Shown: piece by piece, positions 1 through 5,246 of the stretch
How the letters are laid out: every line of letters starts with the position of its first letter
Position numbering within the stretch: the first letter of the stretch is position 1
From: DATDUW01 sp035290185
Lineage (GTDB): Bacteria; Patescibacteriota; Patescibacteriia; UBA9934; GWF2-40-263
Reading direction: 5' to 3'
Length of the DNA: 9,429 bases
NCBI GenBank assembly: GCA_035290185.1
Contig: DATDUW010000002.1
Coordinates: forward strand, 1 to 9,429
Program-made: the position numbers and the translations under genes
The notes under the pieces: model-generated
Told to the model about the DNA's origin: nothing
The model's database searches: none
The model's input: only the letters and a program-made list of their open reading frames with translations

Positions 1-99
1 ACCCATCGAGGAATGAACCTGGAGACGAAGAAAAAGATGATTGAAGCCATCCTCTCAATTCCTTCTAAACAGAAGAAACAAAAACAACCGAAGGAATGA
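1..99 (+). CDS. 3' end of a truncated gene, unknown product
   Basis: An open frame enters from the left edge and ends at TGA 97-99, giving the last 32 residues of a protein. The tail is strongly basic and polar, with two lysine clusters (KKK and KKQKKQK) and a final PKE. This suits a surface-exposed or nucleic-acid-contacting C-terminus but identifies no family. Support comes from the uninterrupted frame and from a hairpin that begins within the last codons and encloses the stop, as expected at the end of a transcription unit. The start and most of the protein lie outside the window, so function cannot be assigned. Confidence 0.5.
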   Translation, partial: THRGMNLETKKKMIEAILSIPSKQKKQKQPKE

Positions 100-114
100 T
101 TCCATCGGTTGTTT
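82..114 (+). terminator. Hairpin enclosing the stop codon of the upstream gene
   Basis: Arms 82-91 and 105-114 are perfectly complementary (10 bp). After one A/A mismatch, an inner 5-bp stem (93-97 with 99-103) continues the helix around the TGA. The outer arm ends in GTTT, but no real T-run follows on the plus strand. On the minus strand the hairpin is followed by a T-rich stretch (complement of 70-81). It is probably the terminator of the upstream gene, imperfect by the standard model, and could also insulate in the other direction. Confidence 0.55.
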
Positions 115-167
115 CCAGCAACCCAAAATGTCTATTAAGCCCGAAAATCTAATGATGTTAAGTGAAT

Positions 168-196
168 TTGACAAAAATTGAATTTTGTGGGATGAT
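168..196 (+). promoter_or_regulatory. Sigma70-type promoter of the 282-1331 gene
   Basis: A perfect -35 TTGACA (168-173) is followed, after exactly 17 nt, by GATGAT (191-196), which matches four of six consensus -10 bases. Transcription would begin near 203, leaving a leader of about 80 nt. ACAAAA (171-176) and TTTTGT (183-188) form an inverted repeat between the two hexamers, a possible operator. No regulator is visible nearby. Confidence 0.6.
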
Positions 197-223
197 GCAT
201 CCGAGTTTTGAGTTCCTTTTCCG

Positions 224-240
224 CCCTCGTTTTTCGGGGG
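224..240 (+). other. Small leader hairpin ahead of 282-1331
   Basis: Positions 224-229 pair with 235-240 (six pairs including one T-G wobble) around a five-T loop, inside the inferred leader. It lies about 25 nt upstream of the SD and does not cover it. No T-run follows, so it is not a terminator. It may stabilise the 5' end. Confidence 0.35.
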
Positions 241-281
241 TATCTCAAAAAAACAACGGATTGAATTGAAAGGAGAGTGGC

Positions 282-1331
282 ATGACCACTTTTCTGATGC
301 AGAGACTGGCTCCGTTCCACGACCTGTTGGCCCTCGCACTTCGTCTGATGTGCGAGCATAGGGTTAACCCCCGTGACCCGGAGGTTGTGGCCGCTTTGAA
401 CTTCGTGTTCGAGGCGGCCGAAGGAGCCATCCCGATCGACGTTCCGTCGTATCGGGAGGCGTATCCCGGAAAAACCTCTGCGCTCGAGGTGGAGATTGGT
501 CTTTTGATGTCAGCAGGAAAGATCCGGGAGAACCTGACCGTGGCGGCACTTCAGCCTCTCATTGGAGATCTGAAGGAGGACAACGGCTTCGGGAGGAGAG
601 AAAAAGGAGGGTGGCTCAACCGGGTTTCCTGGTCTTTGCCGCGGTTTCTGCGGGATCTCTACGAGCTCTGTCCCGAAGGGCAGGATGATGTTCAGTATCG
701 GGCTGACGTCATCCGGCTGTTCTTGCCTGTGGCAGGAACGGTTCTGGAGGGGGAGATGCTGTTGGCCTGTTTGAACCCAAAAGAAAGGAAGGACTTTCAA
801 CGGGAGTTCTTGGAGGCTTTTCCAGAGGTCGACAAGAACCACCCATGGTGTTCTATGGGGCTCAAGGGCTATGCCTTCCGGTTGTTTCTCCTCGGCACCA
901 AGGTAGAGGTGATCAGGGAGGAGATGTGGGCCTGGAAACAGCGGGCGGAGGAGGCCAATGAGATCGATGGAGAACGTTGGGGAACCAAGAACCAGCAGAT
1001 CGCTGGGATTACAGTTCGCTCCTGCCATCCTCGGGCTGGTTTCTTCGCTCTCCAGCAGGGGGTGGATGTAGCCGTGGTTTTCAATCCACGGACTCGTCGA
1101 CTTGCCGTTCTGAGCCGCATCGGTTCCTCGTTCTCGGTGACGGAGTTTCAGGAGAAGCTCAGGCGGGCCTGGGGTGGCAACTTGGAAATCAGAAACGGCG
1201 TGCTCATCGCCGAAAATATGGAGGAGCGTGACGTTGTCCGGGTTGAGCGGATGATCGGTAGACAGAAACCCTTTGTAGACTCCGGCTCTCAGCGGAGTGG
1301 ATGGAGTTTCAAACGTTTTGCCCTCTCGTAA
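282..1331 (+). CDS. Hypothetical protein, 349 aa, family not recognised
   Basis: The start ATG is well supported by an AGGAGAG SD about 8 nt upstream and by the promoter at 168-196. The product looks soluble: no signal peptide and no convincing membrane helix. The N-terminal two thirds is probably helical and rich in Leu, Glu and Arg. A segment near residues 187-205 contains NHPWCSMG. The C-terminal part from about residue 245 has the rhythm HPRAGFFALQ, then DVAVVFNP, then RRLAVLSR, suggesting an alpha/beta domain of short strands. That stretch vaguely recalls the C-terminal domains of DHH/MYG1-type phosphoesterases, but the metal-binding HD/DHH motifs that define those enzymes are absent, so I do not assign it. 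It appears monocistronic, closed by a hairpin terminator 17 nt after the stop. Confidence 0.85.
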   Translation: MTTFLMQRLAPFHDLLALALRLMCEHRVNPRDPEVVAALNFVFEAAEGAIPIDVPSYREAYPGKTSALEVEIGLLMSAGKIRENLTVAALQPLIGDLKEDNGFGRREKGGWLNRVSWSLPRFLRDLYELCPEGQDDVQYRADVIRLFLPVAGTVLEGEMLLACLNPKERKDFQREFLEAFPEVDKNHPWCSMGLKGYAFRLFLLGTKVEVIREEMWAWKQRAEEANEIDGERWGTKNQQIAGITVRSCHPRAGFFALQQGVDVAVVFNPRTRRLAVLSRIGSSFSVTEFQEKLRRAWGGNLEIRNGVLIAENMEERDVVRVERMIGRQKPFVDSGSQRSGWSFKRFALS

Positions 1332-1347
1332 AACAGAGAGGCATCTC

Positions 1348-1411
1348 AACACCCTCGTCTCGGACAGGAAGCACCCTTGCTTCTCGTCTGCGGCGAGGGT
1401 GTTTTCTTTTT
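1348..1411 (+). terminator. Compound intrinsic terminator of 282-1331
   Basis: The outer arms 1348-1357 and 1394-1403 pair perfectly over 10 bp and run straight into TTCTTTTT, a good terminator tail. Inside, 1368-1373 pairs with 1378-1383 around a CCCT loop, and 1361-1365 pairs with 1386-1390, so the whole element folds into one long, nearly continuous hairpin. This is more elaborate than a standard terminator. Confidence 0.85.
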
Positions 1412-1442
1412 AGATTTTCGTATTTTATCTTGTTAAAAAAAA

Positions 1443-1460
1443 CGGGTGGCAAGCCATCCG
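1443..1460 (+). repeat. Small hairpin with a shared AAGCCAT core (copy 1)
   Basis: Positions 1443-1449 pair with 1454-1460 (seven pairs, one of them G-T) around a four-base loop. The word GGCAAGCCATCC recurs with one extra A at 1628-1640, and CAAGCCAT recurs at 1531-1538. It sits a few bases before repeat element A, just as its second copy abuts element C. Confidence 0.5.
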
Positions 1461-1465
1461 ATTTA

Positions 1466-1494
1466 TCCTCCGAAGCCCACAGGGCGAAGGAGGA
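1466..1494 (+). repeat. Structured intergenic repeat, element A
   Basis: Outer arms 1466-1471 (TCCTCC) and 1489-1494 (GGAGGA) pair over 6 bp. A symmetric internal loop GAA/GAA (1472-1474, 1486-1488) follows. The inner stem GCCC/GGGC (1475-1478, 1482-1485) closes an ACA loop. The outer stem and loop are the same as in element E, while the inner stem differs but still pairs. Confidence 0.75.
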
Positions 1495-1525
1495 GGTTCC
1501 GTAAGAATTGAATCGTTTCTCGTGA

Positions 1526-1550
1526 CCTGCCAAGCCATAGCTTCAGCAGG
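1526..1550 (+). repeat. Divergent member of the hairpin repeat family
   Basis: CCTGC (1526-1530) pairs with GCAGG (1546-1550). Inside, AAGC (1532-1535) pairs with GCTT (1540-1543) around a CATA loop. The internal loop is 1x2 rather than 3x3, so membership is uncertain. Confidence 0.45.
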
Positions 1551-1563
1551 CTTACAGCTAAAG

Positions 1564-1603
1564 GTCCTCTGTCGTCCGGCCTAAAGGTCGGGCTATGGAG
1601 GAC
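1564..1603 (+). repeat. Structured intergenic repeat, element B
   Basis: Outer arms 1564-1570 and 1597-1603 make seven pairs (one T-G). The 3x3 internal loop is GTC (1571-1573) against TAT (1594-1596). The inner stem 1574-1581 with 1586-1593 has eight pairs, two of them wobbles, closed by a TAAA tetraloop. The GTC/TAT loop is identical to that of element D, although both stems differ in sequence. Confidence 0.75.
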
Positions 1604-1624
1604 ATCCTTCGTCCCGTCTGATCA

Positions 1625-1639
1625 GATGGCAAAGCCATC
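1625..1639 (+). repeat. Small hairpin with a shared AAGCCAT core (copy 2)
   Basis: GATGGC (1625-1630) and GCCATC (1634-1639) pair perfectly around AAA. The right arm is the same sequence that forms the left arm of element C, so the two hairpins exclude each other. A 10-bp perfect palindrome (1617-1626) overlaps its left edge. Confidence 0.55.
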
Positions 1640-1671
1640 CGAAGCCCTGCCCCAGGCTGGGCGTAGGATGG
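1635..1671 (+). repeat. Structured intergenic repeat, element C, overlapping the tRNA CCA end
   Basis: Outer arms CCATCC (1635-1640) and GGATGG (1666-1671) pair. The internal loop is GAA (1641-1643) against GTA (1663-1665). The inner stem 1644-1651 with 1655-1662 has seven pairs and one T/T mismatch around a CCA loop. The right outer arm includes 1669-1671, which is the encoded CCA end of the minus-strand tRNA. Confidence 0.7.
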
Positions 1672-1745
1672 TGGACGCACCTGGATTCGAACCAGGGACC
1701 TCTTCCGTGTGAAGGAAGCGCTCTGACCAGCTGAGCCATGCGTCC
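1669..1745 (-). tRNA. tRNA-Val (anticodon CAC), CCA encoded
   Basis: Read on the minus strand, this folds as a canonical cloverleaf. The acceptor stem GGACGCA pairs with TGCGTCC. The D stem is GCTC/GAGC. The anticodon stem CTTCC/GGAAG holds the loop TTCACAC, giving anticodon CAC for the valine codon GUG. The T arm CCTGG-TTCGAAT-CCAGG is standard. The discriminator base is A and the 3' CCA is encoded (1669-1671), making 77 nt. It is transcribed away from the antiporter gene and towards the 282-1331 gene. Six nucleotides beyond its 5' end a long inverted repeat begins. A possible minus-strand promoter near 1835-1865 is weak. Confidence 0.97.
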
Positions 1746-1751
1746 GTTTGG

Positions 1752-1836
1752 GTAGAACTCCTGCATTTGGTCTATTTTGTTGTCGCCCCGCCGTTGGCGG
1801 GGCTCCTAGAACTAGACTCAAATGCGGGGGTTCTAC
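1752..1836. repeat. Long nested inverted repeat next to tRNA-Val
   Basis: The outer arms 1752-1769 and 1819-1836 are complementary over 18 positions, with two T-G wobbles when read on the plus strand. After a one-base bulge, 1770-1774 extends the pairing with 1813-1817. The centre holds a perfect 8-bp GC hairpin, GCCCCGCC (1785-1792) and GGCGGGGC (1796-1803), with loop GTT. Nothing in it resembles a transposase, and it is shorter than typical MITEs. It could act as RNA in a tRNA precursor leader or as a plus-strand transcript. Confidence 0.75.
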
Positions 1837-1908
1837 TTAAACTGTATCTTACGTATTAATCCAACCACCTTTGTCCTCGTCTCCCCAAGCCCGAACGAGC
1901 TTTGTTCG

Positions 1909-1943
1909 ACCCGCCGTCGCTCCGAGGCAGAGCTATGGCGGGT
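1909..1943 (+). repeat. Structured intergenic repeat, element D
   Basis: Outer arms ACCCGCC (1909-1915) and GGCGGGT (1937-1943) pair over 7 bp. The 3x3 loop is GTC (1916-1918) against TAT (1934-1936). The inner stem GCTC (1919-1922) with GAGC (1930-1933) closes a seven-base loop. A separate 5-bp hairpin, CGAAC/GTTCG, lies just upstream (about 1892-1908). Confidence 0.75.
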
Positions 1944-1966
1944 AAGGCGCACCTGAAACGGTTTCC

Positions 1967-2001
1967 ATCCTCCGAAGCTCCGACGCGGAGCGAAGGAGGA
2001 T
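1967..2001 (+). repeat. Structured intergenic repeat, element E
   Basis: Outer arms ATCCTCC (1967-1973) and GGAGGAT (1995-2001) pair over 7 bp. The 3x3 loop is GAA/GAA (1974-1976, 1992-1994). The inner stem GCTCC (1977-1981) with GGAGC (1987-1991) closes GACGC. Compared with element A, the inner stem has changed on both sides while pairing is kept. Confidence 0.78.
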
Positions 2002-2038
2002 CTTTAGGCACAAACAAAGAAAATGGGGTAGGGATGGA

Positions 2039-2051
2039 GGGGCGGAGCCCC
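2039..2051. repeat. Short GC hairpin
   Basis: GGGGC (2039-2043) pairs with GCCCC (2047-2051) around GGA. A T7 run lies about 20 nt further on, too far for a standard terminator. Confidence 0.4.
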
Positions 2052-2090
2052 CTAAATGCCTAGAGGAATAATTTTTTTAGAATGTTCTGC

Positions 2091-2229
2091 TTCTCGTCCT
2101 TTATTCAACCAAACGATCCAACCAACCAAATAAATCCTACCCACCTATTTTCCTACCATCCTACTCCCTGCGTCCTTTGTACGCCCGGCATCCTACCACA
2201 TTCCCTCTCAACCTTTCAAGGTTCACCTG
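2091..2229 (+). other. G-poor pyrimidine-rich tract with CCTAC repeats
   Basis: This stretch before the antiporter promoter has no open frame and is strikingly poor in G on the plus strand. CCTACC or CCTACT occurs at 2136, 2152, 2160 and 2192, and CCAACC-type words occur near 2107-2127. I see no gene, RNA fold or DnaA-box cluster in it. Confidence 0.5.
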
Positions 2230-2238
2230 TGCTATACT
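2230..2238 (+). promoter_or_regulatory. Extended -10 promoter of the antiporter gene
   Basis: TG-C-TATACT (2230-2238) is an extended -10 element. No good -35 lies 17 nt upstream, which is acceptable for the extended class. Transcription would begin near 2245, giving a leader of only about 17 nt before the ATG at 2262. The same TGTGC word precedes the -10 at 4425. Confidence 0.55.
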
Positions 2239-2239
2239 A

Positions 2240-2258
2240 AAAAGGATTTTCTCCTTTT
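2240..2258 (+). promoter_or_regulatory. Inverted repeat at the antiporter start
   Basis: AAAAGGA (2240-2246) and TCCTTTT (2252-2258) are perfect complements around TTTTC, ending 3 nt before the start codon. It overlaps the expected transcription start, so it could be an operator or an RNA hairpin. The only SD-like purines upstream of the ATG are inside its left arm. Confidence 0.4.
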
Positions 2259-2261
2259 CGT

Positions 2262-3944
2262 ATGCCTTTGGAGAGCCTTTTTTTTGAAATCGGAGGCGTG
2301 ATCGTGGTTGCAGCCGCGTGTGCGCTGGCCGCACGCGTGCTACGTCAGCCGCTTATGGTGGCGTACATGGCCGCAGGGGTCATCGTGGGATCGAGCGTGC
2401 TGGCCCTTGCCAAGTCTTCGGACGTGTTCGAGGTTCTGTCTCAGATTGGCATTGCCTTTCTTCTGTTTACCATTGGCCTTGGCATGAACTGGCGGCGGGT
2501 CAGGGAAGTGGGAGCCGTTTCCATCGCGAGCGGCTTGGGACAAATCTTCTTTACCTCCATGGTTGGGTTTGCTTTGTGTCAGTGGCTCGGGTTGGACGCC
2601 CTCACATCGATTTTTGTTTCCGTTGCCTTTTCTTTTTCCAGTACAATCATCATCGTTAAACTTCTTTCGGATAAAGACGATACAGACACGTTATACGGGA
2701 GAATTTCCGTCGGGTTTTTGCTCGTGCAGGATCTCGTGGCCATGTTTATTCTGCTCGCTTTGGGGTCGTTGAGGCCTGGGGTGGCCGTGGGGGACATTGT
2801 GGTTGGGACGTTTTTTAAGGGTGCGGCCGTGGTCGTCATTCTTGTTCTCCTCTCTACGTTTATTGTTCCGCGCCTGGTGCGGTTTGCAGCCGTGCAGCAG
2901 GAGCTTCTCCTTTTGTTTGCCCTTGGCTGGTGCTTTGCCGTGGCAGGCTTGTTGGTTTATTTCGGGTTCGGCGTAGAAATGGGCGCTTTGGCCGCGGGTC
3001 TTTCGCTTTCTGGCACGCGTTATCAACGAGAACTTCAGGCGCGTGTTCGACCGTTGCGGGATTTTTTCCTCGTTCTTTTTTTTGTCGTGTTAGGAACGCG
3101 CCTGCCTTTGGGCGAGGTTGCGGGATTGGTGGTTCCTATTGTCGTTCTTTCCGTCTTCGTTCTTGTGGGAAACCCGTTCATCATGCTGCTTGTCATGCGA
3201 GCACTCGGCTACCATCCGAAAACAAGTTTTTTGGTTGGAACAACCGTAGCCCAGGTTTCAGAGTTTTCGTTTATCATGCTTGCGGCTGGCCTGGCCGTTG
3301 GATATGTTCATCCTTCGGCCCTTGTTTTGGCTACGTCCGTTGGGCTCATTACAATTGCGGGATCCACGTATCTCGTAAAATATAACGAGGAGTTGTACGA
3401 GAGATTCCGTCCCCTATTACGTTGGCTGGAGAAGGATAAACATTTTCATGAAAAACGCACGGAGAATCATGCCGGCCCCAGGGCTATCCTCTTCGGATAT
3501 GATCGCACCGGACGGGTCGTTCTCCCTGAGTTGCGTCGGCTTTTCGGGATCTGCTTGGTCGTAGATTATGATCCGGAAACAATCGATCTCCTGATGGGGC
3601 AGGAAGTTTCGGCCGTCTACGGCGATGCTGGCGATGCGGCGTTTCTTGAGGATCTGCGGACGGAACGGGCCAAGATCGTCGTCTCGACCATCCCGGACGC
3701 GCTCGTGAGCTTGGAATTGTTGGCGTATTTACGTTCCAGGGAATATGTCGGCATTTCCCTTGTAACGGTTCGGACGCCGGAAGAGGCGGAGTCCTGTTAC
3801 GAAGCCGGCGCGGATTATGTGTTGGTTCCCCATCGGCTCGGCGCTCAAAAATTTCTGGAACTCTTACACGAAAATCGCACGGGCCGTCGGCAGTGGAAAA
3901 AGACGAGGATGGTCGATTGCGTCTGTCCGACAACGGTCGCATAA
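2262..3944 (+). CDS. KefB-type monovalent cation:proton antiporter (CPA2) with C-terminal TrkA-N domain
   Basis: The 560-residue product is an inner-membrane exchanger of the CPA2 family, expected to swap K+ or Na+ for protons in pH and osmotic homeostasis. Residues about 5-380 carry a dozen or so hydrophobic helices. The family signature SFSSTIIIVKLL is followed by a LLVQDLVAM segment with Gln156-Asp157. The family's ion-binding aspartate is present, and QD rather than DD is the Kef-like form. Residues from about 404 form a Rossmann TrkA-N/RCK domain. It opens GYDRTGR, a relaxed version of the glycine motif, with the acidic VVDYD at the end of the second strand, so NAD(H) control is plausible. 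No C-terminal RCK-C domain is present. The start lacks an SD and follows an extended -10 by only 23 nt. Its last 52 nt overlap the P-type ATPase relic. Substrate cannot be decided from sequence. Confidence 0.93.
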   Translation: MPLESLFFEIGGVIVVAAACALAARVLRQPLMVAYMAAGVIVGSSVLALAKSSDVFEVLSQIGIAFLLFTIGLGMNWRRVREVGAVSIASGLGQIFFTSMVGFALCQWLGLDALTSIFVSVAFSFSSTIIIVKLLSDKDDTDTLYGRISVGFLLVQDLVAMFILLALGSLRPGVAVGDIVVGTFFKGAAVVVILVLLSTFIVPRLVRFAAVQQELLLLFALGWCFAVAGLLVYFGFGVEMGALAAGLSLSGTRYQRELQARVRPLRDFFLVLFFVVLGTRLPLGEVAGLVVPIVVLSVFVLVGNPFIMLLVMRALGYHPKTSFLVGTTVAQVSEFSFIMLAAGLAVGYVHPSALVLATSVGLITIAGSTYLVKYNEELYERFRPLLRWLEKDKHFHEKRTENHAGPRAILFGYDRTGRVVLPELRRLFGICLVVDYDPETIDLLMGQEVSAVYGDAGDAAFLEDLRTERAKIVVSTIPDALVSLELLAYLRSREYVGISLVTVRTPEEAESCYEAGADYVLVPHRLGAQKFLELLHENRTGRRQWKKTRMVDCVCPTTVA

Positions 3945-4418
3945 AGAGACTTTATGTCGAAACCGTTCGCTCTCTGTTCTACGGAAGAGATTTTTTTCAG
4001 GGGCAGACCTGCGCCGACGGCCTTTCTTCCCAGGAAGTCCGCAAGCGTCTACAAACGTTTGGTCGCAATGAAATTCGTGTCGGACGCGTTCACTGGCAAA
4101 CGATTTTGATCCGGCGGTTTTTATCTCCCTTTTTTTATCTGTTGGCAGGAGCCGCGCTCGTAGCTCTTTTTTTGGGCGAGCGCGCAGAGGCGGTTTTTAT
4201 TGTGGCTTTTGTTCTCAAGATGGACTCTTTTTTATTCTCTTTTCTCGCATTTCAGTTCCGGTCTTTCAGACAAACTGGTTTGTGGCCAGTATTCTAACCG
4301 AACTTGTGCTTATTTTTTCTCTACGGAATTTGTGAAGCGTCTCTATTATCGCTCCGTTCGTGAGGGAATTTTTGCCACGCGAGGGCGTAGGCCGCGACCG
4401 CACGAGTCCCTTGCGTAA
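3893..4418 (+). pseudogene. P-type cation-transporting ATPase relic, catalytic core deleted
   Basis: From GTG 3893 the frame encodes a clear cation-ATPase N-terminal domain. It includes GLSSQEVRKRLQTFGRNEI, then LSPFFYLLAGAALVALFLGERAEA, the first helix pair of the family. Near 4215 homology stops where the family continues with the second helix and the actuator domain. In the next frame, 4264-4341 reads FQTNWFVASILTELVLIFSL, the last membrane helix of such pumps. After a stop at 4342-4344, a third frame reads FVKRLYYRSV, resembling the usual Arg/Ser-rich tail, to TAA 4416-4418. The phosphorylation motif DKTGT, the TGES loop and the nucleotide-binding domain are all missing: several hundred codons were lost between the ends. 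The longest uninterrupted frame stops at 4297. It cannot pump; at most a truncated membrane peptide is made. The overlap with the antiporter suggests the two were once co-translated. Confidence 0.85.
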
Positions 4419-4421
4419 TTG

Positions 4422-4430
4422 TGCCATAAT
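4422..4430 (+). promoter_or_regulatory. Extended -10 promoter ahead of 4481-5236
   Basis: TG-C-CATAAT (4422-4430) matches the extended -10 form and shares TGTGC with the antiporter promoter. Initiation would fall near 4437, about 44 nt before the start codon. A clear -35 is not visible. It lies just after the ATPase relic and could drive the orphan gene together with dnaG and rpoD. Confidence 0.55.
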
Positions 4431-4480
4431 AGGCAAAGTGAAATTGAAGAAAACTTTCCGCTGTATTTTGTTTTGTACCT

Positions 4481-5236
4481 ATGGGTGAAATCGTTCAAGC
4501 AGGATCTCAAGAATCAGAAATGCCAAAACAGGATTTATTTTTGTATGAGATGTCGAACGTTGATACATATATTGATACGGGAATATGGGCGACGATAACG
4601 AAGGAACAATTGTTGGAGCGATTGGCTAATGACAGGGATGTGTGTCAATTTCTTGAGTTTAATGCCCATTTTCCAGAACGTGTCTATTGTACAACGATCA
4701 CAAAGGATGGATCTCTCTGCAAAATTGAAAAGAAGAGGCGTCAGGAACCCCTCTCAGCGGAAGAATGGGCAGAGTTCATCAAAGCCAAAGCACGAGCAAG
4801 GGTCGTTTCACGGAAAGGTGGTTTTTTAAAGAATGAAAAAGAAAAACATCGCCAGAATCCTTTTCTCTTACGTCAAGACGCTTGGTTTCTGTTTATGGGT
4901 CAGGAGGCGGCAAAAAAGAATGATTTTTTGGTCAGGGTCTTAAAAGATTTTTTTCAAGGAGGAATAACCATGGAAGAAATGCAAGAGACCTTTGATTTTT
5001 TGCATAGATTCTATGAAAAGAATGAGAATTTTATTCTGTTTGATGTCGAAGCTCCCGAAAAAGAGAGTGATATTGCGTCTTTTCTTTTTGTCTTAGAAAA
5101 GGGAAAAGACGACAATAAATACCGTCTTACTCAATTTGTCCCGATGGAGAAAAATTTAGATCATCTTTTTTTTGGCACATCTTCAAAAAAAGGGGAGATA
5201 GTTGCCGAGTTAAAAAAGAAATACAAAATGACCTGA
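4481..5236 (+). CDS. Hypothetical protein, 251 aa, A/T-rich orphan upstream of dnaG
   Basis: The frame is intact and preceded by an extended -10 promoter, but neither ATG 4481 nor the alternative ATG 4520 has a well-placed SD. I do not recognise the product. It has no signal peptide or membrane helix and looks cytosolic and highly charged. A lysine/arginine-rich middle (about residues 83-125, with KIEKKRR and KAKARARVVSRK) lies between a Phe-rich N-terminal part and a Phe/Glu-rich C-terminal part, and it ends KKKYKMT. Codon choice is clearly more A/T-rich than in the genes on either side, with many AAA, AAT and TTT codons, suggesting later acquisition or relaxed selection. The 32-nt gap to dnaG has no terminator, so it is probably co-transcribed with dnaG. 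A link to replication or transcription is only a guess from position. Confidence 0.8.
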   Translation: MGEIVQAGSQESEMPKQDLFLYEMSNVDTYIDTGIWATITKEQLLERLANDRDVCQFLEFNAHFPERVYCTTITKDGSLCKIEKKRRQEPLSAEEWAEFIKAKARARVVSRKGGFLKNEKEKHRQNPFLLRQDAWFLFMGQEAAKKNDFLVRVLKDFFQGGITMEEMQETFDFLHRFYEKNENFILFDVEAPEKESDIASFLFVLEKGKDDNKYRLTQFVPMEKNLDHLFFGTSSKKGEIVAELKKKYKMT

Positions 5237-5246
5237 TTCTTTTTGA

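Noticed and set aside
510..1352. Long minus-strand open frame (about 280 codons)
   Set aside because: It lies wholly over the 282-1331 gene, which has promoter, SD and terminator. The minus frame has no SD or terminator, and its composition looks like a shadow.
1669..1745. tRNA-Val as an integration (att) site
   Set aside because: I found no second copy of the tRNA 3' end in the window and no integrase gene, so integration is unsupported here.
1466..2001. CRISPR array
   Set aside because: The repeats are self-complementary hairpins with differing sequence and irregular spacing. There are no uniform spacers and no cas genes.
2091..2229. Replication origin in the G-poor intergenic tract
   Set aside because: No DnaA-box-like TTATCCACA words or AT-rich unwinding repeats are present. 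dnaG nearby does not indicate an origin.
3817..4071. Open frame of 84 codons spanning the antiporter end
   Set aside because: It overlaps both the antiporter and the ATPase relic in a third frame with no protein-like features.
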